Shown here in pieces: positions 7,505 through 15,934 of a stretch of 49,285 bases of DNA. A model generated the notes under the pieces. That model worked only from the letters and a program-made list of their open reading frames with translations, had not been told where the DNA came from and did not search any database. The stretch covers positions 1-49,285 of the forward strand of contig CAJMRD010000002.1 in the NCBI GenBank assembly GCA_905215725.1, written 5' to 3'. A program made the position numbers and the translations under genes. Source of the DNA: an uncultured bacterium. GTDB lineage: Bacteria; Actinomycetota; Coriobacteriia; Coriobacteriales; Coriobacteriaceae. The stretch's first letter is position 1, and every line of letters begins with the position of its first letter.

Positions 7505-8611
7505 CTATGCCTGCTTGTCTGCGTCGGCCGGGAAGGTAATGCCGGCCTGCTGGCGCACGGCATCCATGATGCGCAGTGAGACGAGCGTGACATCGCGGTA
7601 GTGGCCAAGCTCGTGGCGTCCTGCCGGGGTCTCCCAAATCTCTTCCTTAACGTTATCGATGCCGCCGATGGCGGTGATAAAGTCTGTGAGTTCGTATTCC
7701 ATAGTGTTGCTCGATTTGGGCAGGTCGAGCACGCGGCCGTTGTCGCCCCGTTCGCGCGGTGCCTCGGTCGCCGAGCCGCGTACGACATCGCCGCGATAGT
7801 CGATGCGGACGTTGCGTGGCGTGGACAGATGGTCGATCTGGATAGTGCCACGCTCGCCTTCGATCTGCGAGGGCAGCAGGTCATTCGTAATTTTGGAGTG
7901 CGCGAGCTCGACGGAGATGCGGCCTCCGCCATAGCTGGCGAGGATGGAACCGCAGCCGTCGATGGGGCCGTGCGTGAGCTGTCGCGTGGTGGGGTCGAGC
8001 AGAGTAGTCATGCTCGTAAGGCCGGAGGGCATGCCAAAAATCTCGACCATGGGCTCGACGGCGTAGACGCCAATGTCCATGAGGGAACCCGATGCCATAT
8101 TGCAGTCGAAGATATTGGTGGCGCGTCCCGCGAGAATCTCGTTGTAGCGCGAGGAATACTTGCCAAAGCGCAATGAGGCGCGGCGGATGGGGGCGATCTC
8201 GCCCAGGGCGTCCTCGATGGCGTGGAAGGCGGGATCGTGGAGGGGACGCATGGCCTCGAGGGCCACGACACCTGCTGCCTCGGCAGCGCGGAAGACTTCC
8301 AGCGCCTGCGCTTCGGTGGCGCAGAAGGGTTTCTCGACGATGACGTGCTTGCCACCGGCGATGCAGGCAAGGGCCTGCTCGTAGTGAAGTGCGTTAGGGC
8401 TGCCGATATAGACGGCGTCGACGTCGACGGCGGACGCAAGCTCGTCAAGTGCGGTGAAGTTACGCTCGCCGCCGTGTTCGGCGGTAAAGGCAGTACCGCG
8501 ATTGGCGTCGCGTGAAAGCGTGCCCACAAACGCGGCTTGGTCGTTGGCGTTGACGACTTGGATAAAGTCGTCGGTAATCATGGATGTGCCGATGGTCGCG
8601 ATGCGCAGCAT
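7505..8611 (-). CDS. Gfo/Idh/MocA-family oxidoreductase
   Basis: An NAD(P)-dependent oxidoreductase of 368 residues. The N-terminal Rossmann fold starts LRIATIGTS; GKHVIVEKPF is the EKP motif whose lysine takes part in catalysis; the C-terminal alpha/beta domain follows with SGSLMDIGVYAVEPMVEIFG. Substrates in the family are sugars, inositols and related polyols; which one is used here cannot be read. The first glycine motif is loose (GTSMIT rather than GxGxxG). ATG 8611 has an AAGGGGG ribosome site. It is co-transcribed with the acylphosphatase gene. Confidence 0.88.
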   Translation of the reverse strand: MLRIATIGTSMITDDFIQVVNANDQAAFVGTLSRDANRGTAFTAEHGGERNFTALDELASAVDVDAVYIGSPNALHYEQALACIAGGKHVIVEKPFCATEAQALEVFRAAEAAGVVALEAMRPLHDPAFHAIEDALGEIAPIRRASLRFGKYSSRYNEILAGRATNIFDCNMASGSLMDIGVYAVEPMVEIFGMPSGLTSMTTLLDPTTRQLTHGPIDGCGSILASYGGGRISVELAHSKITNDLLPSQIEGERGTIQIDHLSTPRNVRIDYRGDVVRGSATEAPRERGDNGRVLDLPKSSNTMEYELTDFITAIGGIDNVKEEIWETPAGRHELGHYRDVTLVSLRIMDAVRQQAGITFPADADKQA

Positions 8612-8684
8612 ACGTCCCCCTTGCGTTGTTTGGTCTACAGGATGAGTGTAGCGCGTGGGGATATAAAGCTGCGCGAAAACGCTA

Positions 8685-9170
8685 TTACAGGTCGCTCTCG
8701 TTAAAGCCGGTGTCGATATCGAGGTTGCTGCCGTCGGCTGCCGTGGTGGCGAGCTCATCGCAGCGCTCGTTGAGCTCGTGGCCGGCATGTCCCTTAACCC
8801 AGATGAACTCCACCTTGTGCTTGCTTTTGGCGGCAAGCAGGCGCTCCCACAGGTCGCGGTTCTTAACGGGCTGCTTGTTGGCAGTTTTCCACCCGCGCTT
8901 TTTCCAGCCGTCGATCCAGTGTTTATTGAAAGCGTTGACGACGTACTGCGAATCGGAATGGACTTCGACCTCGCAAGGGCGGTTGAGTGCCTCGAGCGCC
9001 ACGATAACGGCCATGAGCTCCATGCGGTTGTTGGTGGTCTTGGCGTAGCCGCGCGAAAGCTCGGAGGTGAAGGTCTTGCCGGCGGGGTTGGTGTATTTGA
9101 GCACGGCGCCGTATCCGCCGCGTCCCGGATTTGATCGGGCCGAGCCGTCGGTATAGATGATGACCTTCAC
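8685..9170 (-). CDS. rnhA: Ribonuclease HI
   Basis: RNase HI degrades the RNA strand of RNA-DNA hybrids. All four acidic catalytic residues are visible: Asp8 in YTDGS, Glu51 in NNRMEL, Asp73 in HSDSQY and Asp138 in ERCDELA. The basic loop WKKRGWKTANKQPVKN used for substrate binding is present. GTG 9170 is preferred because it directly begins the first strand (KVIIYTDG) and follows GAAAGGAAG; an earlier in-frame start at 9221 would add 17 unrelated residues. The protein then has 161 residues, the normal size. Confidence 0.94.
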   Translation of the reverse strand: MKVIIYTDGSARSNPGRGGYGAVLKYTNPAGKTFTSELSRGYAKTTNNRMELMAVIVALEALNRPCEVEVHSDSQYVVNAFNKHWIDGWKKRGWKTANKQPVKNRDLWERLLAAKSKHKVEFIWVKGHAGHELNERCDELATTAADGSNLDIDTGFNESDL

Positions 9171-9269
9171 GGGCTTCCTTTCGTTGGATACGTTTCGCGT
9201 GAGTGACCATTGTAGCGCCATGCCCGCCGGGGGCTAGCAATCTACGATTTCTACCTCGTCTTCCGACAG

Positions 9270-10172
9270 TTAGTTGGCATGGATGATGCGGTTGAGCTCG
9301 TCGAGGTATTGCTGCAAGAGGGAAGAGGGCTTGCGCTCGTTGTGCATGATATAGCCTACGTGCATCGTTGGGGCGTCTGCTAACGGGATCGATGCCATAC
9401 CCCATTGCATTTCATTGGAGAGGACACCGGTCGACAGGGTGTAACCGTTCGACGTGATAAGTAAGTTAGTAAGTGTTCCGCGGTCCGAGATTCGTATGTT
9501 GCGGTCGCAAGGGATATAGCTAAAAGGTTCCTCGGCGTAATAGAAGGAGTTCGAGGTGCCTTGCTCAAAGCTGTAGCGCGTATAGGGTGTAAGGTCGGCA
9601 AGGGACAGCTGAGGGCGGCGTGCGAGCGGGTGGCGCTCGCTAACGAAGACGTGGACCGTTGCGTCGAAGAGGGGATGGAAGCTTGCGCGGGCATCGGCGA
9701 AGGCCTTCTGCAGAACGCGGGCGTTAAAGTCATCCAGATACAGAATGCCGATATCGCTGCGAAACGCGCGGACGTCATCGATGATCTGCGATGTGGTGGT
9801 CTCGCGCATGATGAACTCGAACTTGCTGTCGCGGCAGCGCTCGACCACGTTGACAAAGGCCTCGACCGAAAAGGCGTAGTGCTGGGCGGAAATGGCGAGG
9901 CGGGCTTGCGGGGTGCCGCCGTCCTCGTAGCGCGCCTCGAGCATGTCGGCCTGCTCTACGACCTGGCGCGCATAGCCCAAAAGCTCGGTGCCGTCGTTGG
10001 TGAGCGTGACGCCGCGGCTGGAGCGCGTGAAGATCTCCAGGTGGAGTTCCTGCTCCAGGCTTTTGACGGCGTTTGAGATGTTGGACTGAGCGGTATAGAG
10101 GCGCTGAGCTGCGGCGTTGATTGAGCCGGACTCTGCCACGGCGATCAGAAAACGAAGCTGCTGGAGGGTCAT
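9270..10172 (-). CDS. LysR-family regulator, divergent from metY
   Basis: A 300-residue LysR-type regulator. The winged helix occupies residues 1-60 (LQQLRFLIAVAESGSINAAAQRLYTAQSNISNAVKSLEQ in outline), followed by a linker helix and a periplasmic-binding-like effector domain. It is transcribed away from metY across a 273-bp gap that holds a 21-bp dyad centred about 66 bp before the predicted metY start point, the classic position for LysR activation. A role as activator of metY, perhaps sensing O-acetylhomoserine or a sulfur compound, is inferred from this arrangement. Confidence 0.9.
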   Translation of the reverse strand: MTLQQLRFLIAVAESGSINAAAQRLYTAQSNISNAVKSLEQELHLEIFTRSSRGVTLTNDGTELLGYARQVVEQADMLEARYEDGGTPQARLAISAQHYAFSVEAFVNVVERCRDSKFEFIMRETTTSQIIDDVRAFRSDIGILYLDDFNARVLQKAFADARASFHPLFDATVHVFVSERHPLARRPQLSLADLTPYTRYSFEQGTSNSFYYAEEPFSYIPCDRNIRISDRGTLTNLLITSNGYTLSTGVLSNEMQWGMASIPLADAPTMHVGYIMHNERKPSSLLQQYLDELNRIIHAN

Positions 10173-10191
10173 CGGCGCCGTCCTTTCGAGC

Positions 10192-10212
10192 GTTATCTAT
10201 AAAACCGATAAC
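10192..10212. promoter_or_regulatory. Candidate LysR operator for metY
   Basis: Perfect dyad GTTATC-N9-GATAAC, 21 bp in total, fits the T-N11-A architecture of LysR-type sites. It is 20 bp from the LysR start codon and about 66 bp upstream of the predicted metY transcription start, so it could serve both activation and autorepression. Confidence 0.6.
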
Positions 10213-10232
10213 AGGTTAGCGCTTTTAAGTGA

Positions 10233-10261
10233 TTGACCGAGCGAAACAATGCTCGTACTAT
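10233..10261 (+). promoter_or_regulatory. Sigma-70-type promoter of metY
   Basis: TTGACC (10233-10238), a 17-bp spacer and TACTAT (10256-10261) form a strong housekeeping promoter. The predicted start near 10268 gives a leader of about 178 nt that contains the short reading frame at 10330-10383. Confidence 0.7.
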
Positions 10262-10316
10262 TCAAAACACACAAAGGCGGTAGGTAATTAAACCGACCAC
10301 GGAACCGGGATGCGAA

Positions 10317-10390
10317 AGGAGGCCCGCATATGAATTGCTTACCAAGACGAATGCCGGGCTCCTGTTTGCGCCCGTCGGCGTGATCAGGAG
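10317..10390 (+). promoter_or_regulatory. Possible attenuator with mutually exclusive hairpins in the metY leader
   Basis: Positions 10317-10329 can pair with 10351-10363 (one bulge on each side), hiding the leader peptide's own ribosome site. The segment CTCCTG at 10359-10364 can instead pair perfectly with CAGGAG at 10385-10390. Because both pairings use the same bases, ribosome position on the leader frame could switch between them. This is read directly from complementarity; function is inferred. Confidence 0.4.
10330..10383 (+). CDS. Short leader peptide upstream of metY
   Basis: A 17-codon frame, MNCLPRRMPGSCLRPSA, begins 7 nt after AAAGGAGG, one of the best ribosome sites in the window. 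It lies wholly in the metY leader and stops 62 nt before the metY ATG. It contains two cysteines and two methionines, the products of the sulfur pathway. Cysteine-responsive leader peptides are known upstream of sulfur genes in mycobacteria, so an attenuating role is reasonable. It is unproven, and the two cysteines are not adjacent. Confidence 0.5.
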   Translation: MNCLPRRMPGSCLRPSA

Positions 10391-10445
10391 ACAGCGACTT
10401 ACTTCTCTCTAATTAATTTACTTTTATTCGATCAAGGAGATCATC

Positions 10446-11756
10446 ATGAGCCAGTTCATCAACAACCCCGAGCACACCTTTGGTTTCGATACCCTGCAGC
10501 TTCACGTTGGCCAGGAGAGCGCCGATCCCGCATCCGACTCCCGCGCCGTGCCTATCTACCAGACCACGAGCTATGTGTTCCGCAATTCCCAGCACGCCGC
10601 CGACCGCTTTGGTCTTGCCGATGCTGGTAACATCTACGGCCGTCTGACCAACTCCACCCAGGGCGTCTTCGAGGACCGTATCGCCGCACTCGAGGGCGGC
10701 GTGGCAGGTCTCGCCGTCGCCTCCGGTGCTGCTGCCATCACCTATACCCTGCAGGCTCTTGCTCAGGCCGGTGACCACGTGGTGGCTCAGAAGACCATCT
10801 ACGGCGGCTCCTACAACCTGCTGGAGCATACGCTCTCCCAGTTTGGCGTCGAGACCACGTTTGTCGACGCTCATAACCTGGAAGAGGTCGAGGGGGCCAT
10901 CAAGGACAACACCACGGCCATCTATCTCGAGACGCTCGGCAACCCCAACTCCGACATCCCCAACATCGACGCCATCTCCGAGATCGCCAAGAAGCACGGT
11001 CTGCCGGTTGTCGTCGACAACACCTTCGGCACCCCGTATCTGTTCCGCCCGCTGGAGCATGGTGCCAACATCGTCGTCCACTCCGCAACCAAGTTCATCG
11101 GCGGCCACGGCACCTCGCTGGGCGGCGTGATCGTCGACGGCGGTAACTTCGATTGGAAGGCGAGCGGAAAGTACGCCCAGATCGCTGAGCCCAACCCCTC
11201 CTACCACGGCGTCTCGTTTGCCGAGGCTGCCGGTCCCGCCGCCTTCGCAACCTATGTCCGCGCTATCCTGCTGCGTGACGAGGGCGCCTGCATCAGCCCG
11301 TTCAACGCCTGGGTCCTGCTCCAGGGCACCGAGACTCTGTCGCTGCGCGTTGACCGTCATGTCGAGAATACCAAGAAGGTCGTTGAGTTCCTGACCGGTG
11401 ACAGCCATGTTGCCAAGGTGAACCACCCGAGCCTGCCTGAGCACCCCGACCATGAGCTCTACAAGCAATATTTCCCCAACGGCGGTGCCTCGATCTTTAC
11501 CTTTGAGATTAAGGGTGGCCAGGAGGCCGCCTGGAAGTTCATCGATCATCTGCAGGTGTTCTCGCTGCTCGCCAACGTGGCCGACGTCAAGTCGCTCGTC
11601 GTGCACCCGGCTACCACCACGCACTCCCAGCTCTCTGCCGAGGAGCTCGCCGAGCAGAACATCACGTCCTCGACGATCCGTCTTTCCATCGGTACCGAGA
11701 ATGCCGAGGATATCATTTGGGATCTGAAGCAGGCCTTCGCCGCGCTGGACGAGTAA
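10446..11756 (+). CDS. metY: O-acetylhomoserine sulfhydrylase
   Basis: A PLP-dependent Cys/Met-metabolism enzyme of 436 residues, the size of MetY. It joins O-acetylhomoserine with sulfide to make homocysteine. The PLP lysine is Lys216 in HSATKFIGGHG. The opening GFDTLQLHVGQ, the EDRIAALEGG block and an insert of about 40 residues after the PLP lysine separate it from shorter cystathionine gamma-synthases. The ribosome site is aaggag. It is a single gene with its own promoter, LysR divergence, leader frame and strong terminator. Confidence 0.94.
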   Translation: MSQFINNPEHTFGFDTLQLHVGQESADPASDSRAVPIYQTTSYVFRNSQHAADRFGLADAGNIYGRLTNSTQGVFEDRIAALEGGVAGLAVASGAAAITYTLQALAQAGDHVVAQKTIYGGSYNLLEHTLSQFGVETTFVDAHNLEEVEGAIKDNTTAIYLETLGNPNSDIPNIDAISEIAKKHGLPVVVDNTFGTPYLFRPLEHGANIVVHSATKFIGGHGTSLGGVIVDGGNFDWKASGKYAQIAEPNPSYHGVSFAEAAGPAAFATYVRAILLRDEGACISPFNAWVLLQGTETLSLRVDRHVENTKKVVEFLTGDSHVAKVNHPSLPEHPDHELYKQYFPNGGASIFTFEIKGGQEAAWKFIDHLQVFSLLANVADVKSLVVHPATTTHSQLSAEELAEQNITSSTIRLSIGTENAEDIIWDLKQAFAALDE

Positions 11757-11816
11757 GGCGACTTGTGCAAGGACCCCTTGCGACTCGATAGGTATAACTG
11801 TATAAAATGCCTGCTC

Positions 11817-11857
11817 AAGGCGCCTGTGCGAACAATGGTTGCACAGGCGCCTTTTTT
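11817..11857 (+). terminator. Strong terminator after metY
   Basis: A perfect 13-bp GC-rich stem (aaggcgcctgtgc / gcacaggcgcctt), an 11-nt loop and an uninterrupted T-run. Confidence 0.9.
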
Positions 11858-12068
11858 GCATAGAGAGGGCGCAAAAACAGGGTTTTTGACACGCTCTATG
11901 CATTCGAGTTGTGGAAAACTCCTGTTGAGAGGATGTGAGTTTTACGCAATTGACGTGCGCCTTTTGAGTAAAACCGCAGGTCGCGATTTGCTCGGGGTAC
12001 TATGCAGCGCGATCGAATCACACGCAGCTCAAACGCAGCAAAAACGCACTACGGAGGTTTCCAGCTAC
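11858..12068 (+). other. Leader region of the secreted-protein gene
   Basis: No gene is seen. Two overlapping dyads stand out: AAAACTC-N15-GAGTTTT at about 11915-11943 and GTTTTAC-N22-GTAAAAC at 11939-11974. They could be operator or RNA hairpins. A cggagg ribosome site occupies about 12051-12056. No convincing -35/-10 pair was found. Confidence 0.35.
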
Positions 12069-12845
12069 ATGAGGATTGATTCACGAAAACCGAAAGCCGC
12101 CGCCCTTTCCGCCGCTCTGACCGTGGCACTTTTGGCGGGCGCCGGTGCAACTGATGCCCACGCCGCAACACTGTCCGATACGGTTGGGTCTACGCCGTCC
12201 GAGACGACGCTGGTGCAGCCCGTTGACTATCGCGGCGATGGTTATGGTTCCATGCAGGAGTGGAACGCCTCGATGGAGGCCAAGCGCGATTCCCTGGAGA
12301 TGCGCGCTCAGATCATCATGAATATGTATGGCGACTATGCCACCGATGACGAGCGCGCTGTGCTGCAGGGCTGTATCGATGGCGCGGGCAGCCTGTTGAC
12401 GATGGGGGAGGTCGACGCGAAGTCGACCGAGCTCGATGAGCTGCGCACTGCGCTTGAGGATGCCAAGCGCGAAGCGCTCGAGGCTGCTGCCGCCGAGGCG
12501 GAGGCTGCCGAGGCCGCCCAGGCTTCGTACTACAACGCCGGTTACACTTCGTCCTACGCGTCTGCCGCGTCCTGCGCGAACGGATCGGGCCTGACGCGCT
12601 CTACGGGTGTCAATAACTACAACGGGCGCCGCGAGACCTATTACAGCAGCAATGTGCTTTATCACTATCGCACGGGCGAATGGACTCAGGATTCTGAGGG
12701 CTTTTGGCGTGATTCCGACGGCTATTACGTTGTTGCCGCGGGCGATATGGCCCATGGCTCGACCTTTACGGGCTCCAAGGGTGATTGCAAGGTCTATGAC
12801 TCCGGCTGCGCTGCCGGAACCACCGACTACTACACCGGTTGGTAA
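12069..12845 (+). CDS. Secreted protein with a C-terminal 3D-like domain
   Basis: A 258-residue exported protein. Residues 1 to about 32 are a signal peptide (basic start, ALTVALLAGAGA core, likely cut after DAHA). The middle, about 55-160, is helical and ends in an alanine/glutamate-rich coiled-coil. The C-terminal 85 residues start with LTRSTGVNNYNGRRETYYSS and end with KVYDSGCAAGTTDYYTGW, a pattern like the 3D (three-aspartate) double-psi barrel of cell-wall proteins. Two cysteines there could pair. A role at the cell wall is likely, but no catalytic activity can be assigned. It is a single gene. Confidence 0.75.
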   Translation: MRIDSRKPKAAALSAALTVALLAGAGATDAHAATLSDTVGSTPSETTLVQPVDYRGDGYGSMQEWNASMEAKRDSLEMRAQIIMNMYGDYATDDERAVLQGCIDGAGSLLTMGEVDAKSTELDELRTALEDAKREALEAAAAEAEAAEAAQASYYNAGYTSSYASAASCANGSGLTRSTGVNNYNGRRETYYSSNVLYHYRTGEWTQDSEGFWRDSDGYYVVAAGDMAHGSTFTGSKGDCKVYDSGCAAGTTDYYTGW

Positions 12846-13031
12846 TTTTTCTGCATCACGGATATTTGGCGGACGGGCGTCTTTACCGAGCTTTAGGGCA
12901 ACGTAAGGACGTCCGTTCTATGTATGCGTTTGAGTTAACAGAGCCCTTACCGTGGCGGTACGCTGGGCGTATGGATGCGGGGCACACTGGTTCTTGAGAA
13001 ATAAGGTCTTTCTCTTGGAGGAAGTGGTCTT

Positions 13032-13238
13032 GTGAATGCTCGAGATATTGCCGTTGCCGCCGTCGCGTTGATGCTTGGCTGCCTTGGTCCCACGGCCGCG
13101 CTCGTCGCGGGCATGCAGGGGACATGCGGGGCTGCTCCTATCGTGGTCGGCGCGCTGATCGCGGCCACGCTGCTGGGAAGCGCAGGCGTGGTTCTTTGCC
13201 GCGACGATGAGGACGAGGTGCCGGGGTCGCAACGCTAA
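13032..13238 (+). CDS. Small predicted membrane protein
   Basis: A 68-residue frame beginning with GTG, with ggagg 11 nt upstream. It has two hydrophobic segments (about 5-27 and 36-56) and a short acidic tail, DDEDEVPGSQR, so a two-helix membrane hairpin is likely. No family is recognised. It stands alone between the secreted-protein gene and a terminator at 13280. An imperfect long-loop hairpin (12871-12881 with 12908-12918) lies upstream. Confidence 0.5.
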   Translation: MNARDIAVAAVALMLGCLGPTAALVAGMQGTCGAAPIVVGALIAATLLGSAGVVLCRDDEDEVPGSQR

Positions 13239-13279
13239 CTGTTGTGAGATCGGCCGCCGGTCATAGACGAAGATGAAGG

Positions 13280-13314
13280 CCGCCGCAGGGGAAAGGTTCC
13301 CTTGCGGCGGTTTT
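13280..13314 (+). terminator. Terminator between convergent genes
   Basis: A 14-bp stem (ccgccgcaggggaa / ttcccttgcggcgg, one wobble) with a 3-nt loop and TTTT tail ends the small membrane-protein gene. It lies between that gene and the convergent PanE-like gene. Confidence 0.85.
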
Positions 13315-13347
13315 GCTGTTAAGGCTGTTGAATGCGGCGCGTCGGCG

Positions 13348-14262
13348 CTACCAGCTTTTCTCGATATCGCGGATGCGCCGATAGAGCCACTCGTTTTGCG
13401 GTGCCTGGATATCGTGTTTGGTTGCGAGGCGGCAGATGGTGCCCGCGAACTCATCAACCTCGGTTTTGCGCCTTGCGATGCGGTCTTGAGCCATCGAGGG
13501 CATACCGGCGGGGTCGATTCCCTCGATGAGGTGCACCATTTGCGTCAGGTCTGCCTCGGTCAGTTCAACGCCCTCGGCGTTGGCGACCGCAAGCGTTTCG
13601 CGCATGGCGGAAACAAAGCAGTGACGCTGCTCGGAGCCCGGCTCCGTGGCGCTTCCGTAGGTCCCGCCGTAGGCCATGCAGGTCTGGTTGATGCCGTCGT
13701 TGAGCATGAGTTTGGCCCACATGCGGTGGGCGATGTCGTCCTCGACGGTATGGGCGATGCCGCAGCGCGTATAGAGCTCGTCGATCGCGGTGATGGTTGC
13801 GGGGTTCGTGCCGGCCGCCGCGCCAAAGCGGATTTCGCCCGCATTGGTAAAGGTGAGCGCGCCGTTGAGAAACACGGCGTCCATGCCCTGGCAGATACCA
13901 AGAACGGTATGCTCCCAGCCAAAGCGTTCGGCAATCTTTTGCTCGCTCGTAATGCCGTTGCACAGCGAGGCGATGAGCGTGTTGGGTCCCACGACGCGCT
14001 CCATAGTCTTGAGTGCTTGGTCGAGACCGGTGGTCTTGACTGTCAGGATGACCAGATCGGCGGGCGTCGCCTCGCTGGCACGGACGGACGTGAGATCGCA
14101 GGGCTTGCCGTTGACGGTGAGCGCGTCGTTCGCATGACGCTCAAAACGGGCATCATCCATGACGTATTCGACGGCGTCGTTGCCGAGCGCCCGGGCGATC
14201 ATGCTGCCGTAGAGCAGGCCGACGCCGCCCTTGCCGATAAAGGCGACCTTGTTGATCTGCAT
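13348..14262 (-). CDS. panE: 2-dehydropantoate 2-reductase family protein (PanE/ApbA)
   Basis: An NADPH-dependent ketopantoate-reductase-type enzyme of 304 residues. It opens with VAFIGKGGVGLLYG, the nucleotide-binding glycine loop. LVILTVKTTGLDQAL carries the family's conserved lysine, CNGIT is the family's substrate-domain block, and the C-terminal helical domain contains AKLMLNDGINQT. PanE makes pantoate for coenzyme A, but many paralogues reduce other 2-oxo acids, so the exact role is uncertain. ATG 14262 is preferred over ATG 14271 because GGGGAG abuts the latter. It follows a small unknown gene on the same strand. Confidence 0.83.
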   Translation of the reverse strand: MQINKVAFIGKGGVGLLYGSMIARALGNDAVEYVMDDARFERHANDALTVNGKPCDLTSVRASEATPADLVILTVKTTGLDQALKTMERVVGPNTLIASLCNGITSEQKIAERFGWEHTVLGICQGMDAVFLNGALTFTNAGEIRFGAAAGTNPATITAIDELYTRCGIAHTVEDDIAHRMWAKLMLNDGINQTCMAYGGTYGSATEPGSEQRHCFVSAMRETLAVANAEGVELTEADLTQMVHLIEGIDPAGMPSMAQDRIARRKTEVDEFAGTICRLATKHDIQAPQNEWLYRRIRDIEKSW

Positions 14263-14284
14263 GTGAATCATCTCCCCATGTAAA

Positions 14285-14307
14285 AGGCGCCCGCGTAAGG
14301 GGCGCCT
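14285..14307 (-). terminator. Terminator on the minus strand after the small gene at 14386
   Basis: An 8-bp GC stem (aggcgccc / gggcgcct) with a TTTTA tail on the minus strand, placed between the small gene and panE. Confidence 0.75.
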
Positions 14308-14385
14308 GATGGATTGTATGCTGCCAGGGTGATTGGTGGGTGCGCGGGGCGGCTGTTATAAAAAAGAAACTATTGCGCTGTGCGC

Positions 14386-14580
14386 TTATGCCGCGGGGCA
14401 GACCGCAAAGACGCGGGCGGGGTATCCGACGCCATCGCGGACCTTGGGGAAGGTGCAGAAGATGACGGCGCCTGTGGCGGGAAGCTCGTCCAGATGGTCC
14501 ATGACTTCGATCTGATGGCGGTCGACCGAGAGGATGTATTGCTCGCCGGGGTAGGGGTAGGCGTCCTCGCGCGTGGTCAT
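14386..14580 (-). CDS. Small uncharacterised protein
   Basis: A 64-residue cytosolic protein behind a good AAAGGAG ribosome site 7 nt from the ATG. It has YPYPGEQYILSVDRHQIEVMDHLDELP and then a short beta-like stretch GAVIFCTFPKVRDGVGYPARVFAVC. I do not recognise the family. It is followed by its own terminator and is divergent from the aldo/keto reductase gene. Confidence 0.65.
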   Translation of the reverse strand: MTTREDAYPYPGEQYILSVDRHQIEVMDHLDELPATGAVIFCTFPKVRDGVGYPARVFAVCPAA

Positions 14581-14743
14581 GCCCGGCTCCTTTCATCGGG
14601 CTTTTTGCTGATGTTAAAGCGGTGCCGTGACAGCTCGATTTCTGCTGCGTTACGATACGTTCTCGATTGCGATTCCACGATGTTTCGGCTGCGTGACCAT
14701 TGTGTTTCGCCTTGCCGGGGCGCTGATGGCGAAGGGAGGGGCC

Positions 14744-15934
14744 GTGCAATATCGCGTTGACCCCAAAAGCGGCAACCGTATCTCGGCGTTGGGTCTGGGC
14801 TGCATGAGGTTTCCCGGTGCGCCGGGACGTCCGGATGCGAAGACAGCCGATGCCATCATTTCCCGTGCGGTGGAGCAGGGGATTAATTATCTGGACACCG
14901 CGTATCTCTATCCCGGTAACGAGGCGTGCGTGGGCGCCTCGCTTGAGCGCTTGGGGCTGCGTGACCGGGTGTTGCTGGCGACCAAGTTGCCGCATGCTTC
15001 GTGCAAGTGCGCGGAGGATTTCGACCGGTTCTTCGATGAGCAGCTGCGCCGCCTGCAGACCGACCATATCGACTATTACCTTATGCACAACATCACCTCG
15101 CCTGCGCAGTGGGAGCGCGTGGTGGCGCTGGGCATCGAGGACTGGATCGCGCAGCAAAAGGCTGCAGGGCGTATTCGTCAGATAGGCTTTTCGTACCACG
15201 GCAGCGCGGCGGACTTCCTTACGATGCTCGATGCGTATGAGTGGGACTTTTGCCAGATCCAGTACAACTACGCTGGAGAGCGATATCAGGCGGGAACGGC
15301 GGGGCTCATGGCCGCCGCCGAGCGAGGTCTCGCGGTGTTTGTGATGGAGCCGCTTTTGGGCGGACGCTTGGCAGGCAAGCTGCCGCCACGGGCCCGCGCT
15401 GTGCTCGATAGTGCCCGTGACCCGCATTTGCGCACTCCTACCGCCTGGGGTCTTTCGTGGGTGTGGAATCATCCTCAGGTGACGATGCTGCTTTCGGGTA
15501 TGACCGATACCGCGCAGGTGGACGAGAATTCGTCACTGGCGGACCTCGCGTTGCCGAATTCGATGACTGCCAACCAGCTCGACACGATTGCGCGCGTGTT
15601 GATGGAGTTTGAGAAATCGAACCGTGTGCCCTGCACGGGATGCGGCTACTGCATGCCATGCCCCAAGGGTATCAACATTCCCGGCTGCTTTGCCGCCTAC
15701 AACGCGAGCTATGCGCACAGCTGGTTTACGGGGCTGTCGCAATACTTTACGGCGAGTGCGGTGCGCACGAGCGAGCCCAGGCTCGTGAGCAATTGCGTCA
15801 AGTGCGGCAAATGCGCGCGCCACTGCCCACAGCACATCGATATTCCCGAGCGTCTCGACGATGTGCGCCGACGTTTCCAGCCGGGCCCCGTAACGGCCAT
15901 GCTTAAAGTCTTCGGCAAAACGCGCTCCTCATGA
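14744..15934 (+). CDS. Aldo/keto reductase with C-terminal [4Fe-4S] clusters
   Basis: A 396-residue fusion of an aldo/keto reductase barrel and a ferredoxin-like tail. The barrel has LDTAYLYPGNE with the catalytic Asp/Tyr, ATKLPH with the lysine and YYLMHNI with the histidine. The tail has two cysteine sets, CTGCGYCMPCPKG and CVKCGKCARHCPQH, typical of clostridial oxidoreductases that use iron-sulfur electron transfer. Substrate is unknown. GTG 14744 has gggaggg upstream and begins next to the conserved YRVDPKSGNRISALGLGC. ATG 14726 is possible but poorly supported. Confidence 0.9.
   Translation: MQYRVDPKSGNRISALGLGCMRFPGAPGRPDAKTADAIISRAVEQGINYLDTAYLYPGNEACVGASLERLGLRDRVLLATKLPHASCKCAEDFDRFFDEQLRRLQTDHIDYYLMHNITSPAQWERVVALGIEDWIAQQKAAGRIRQIGFSYHGSAADFLTMLDAYEWDFCQIQYNYAGERYQAGTAGLMAAAERGLAVFVMEPLLGGRLAGKLPPRARAVLDSARDPHLRTPTAWGLSWVWNHPQVTMLLSGMTDTAQVDENSSLADLALPNSMTANQLDTIARVLMEFEKSNRVPCTGCGYCMPCPKGINIPGCFAAYNASYAHSWFTGLSQYFTASAVRTSEPRLVSNCVKCGKCARHCPQHIDIPERLDDVRRRFQPGPVTAMLKVFGKTRSS

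Noticed and set aside
10413..11903. 496-codon open frame antisense to metY
   Set aside because: Low-complexity Gly/Val/Leu composition mirrors metY codons; it runs through the metY terminator and leader.
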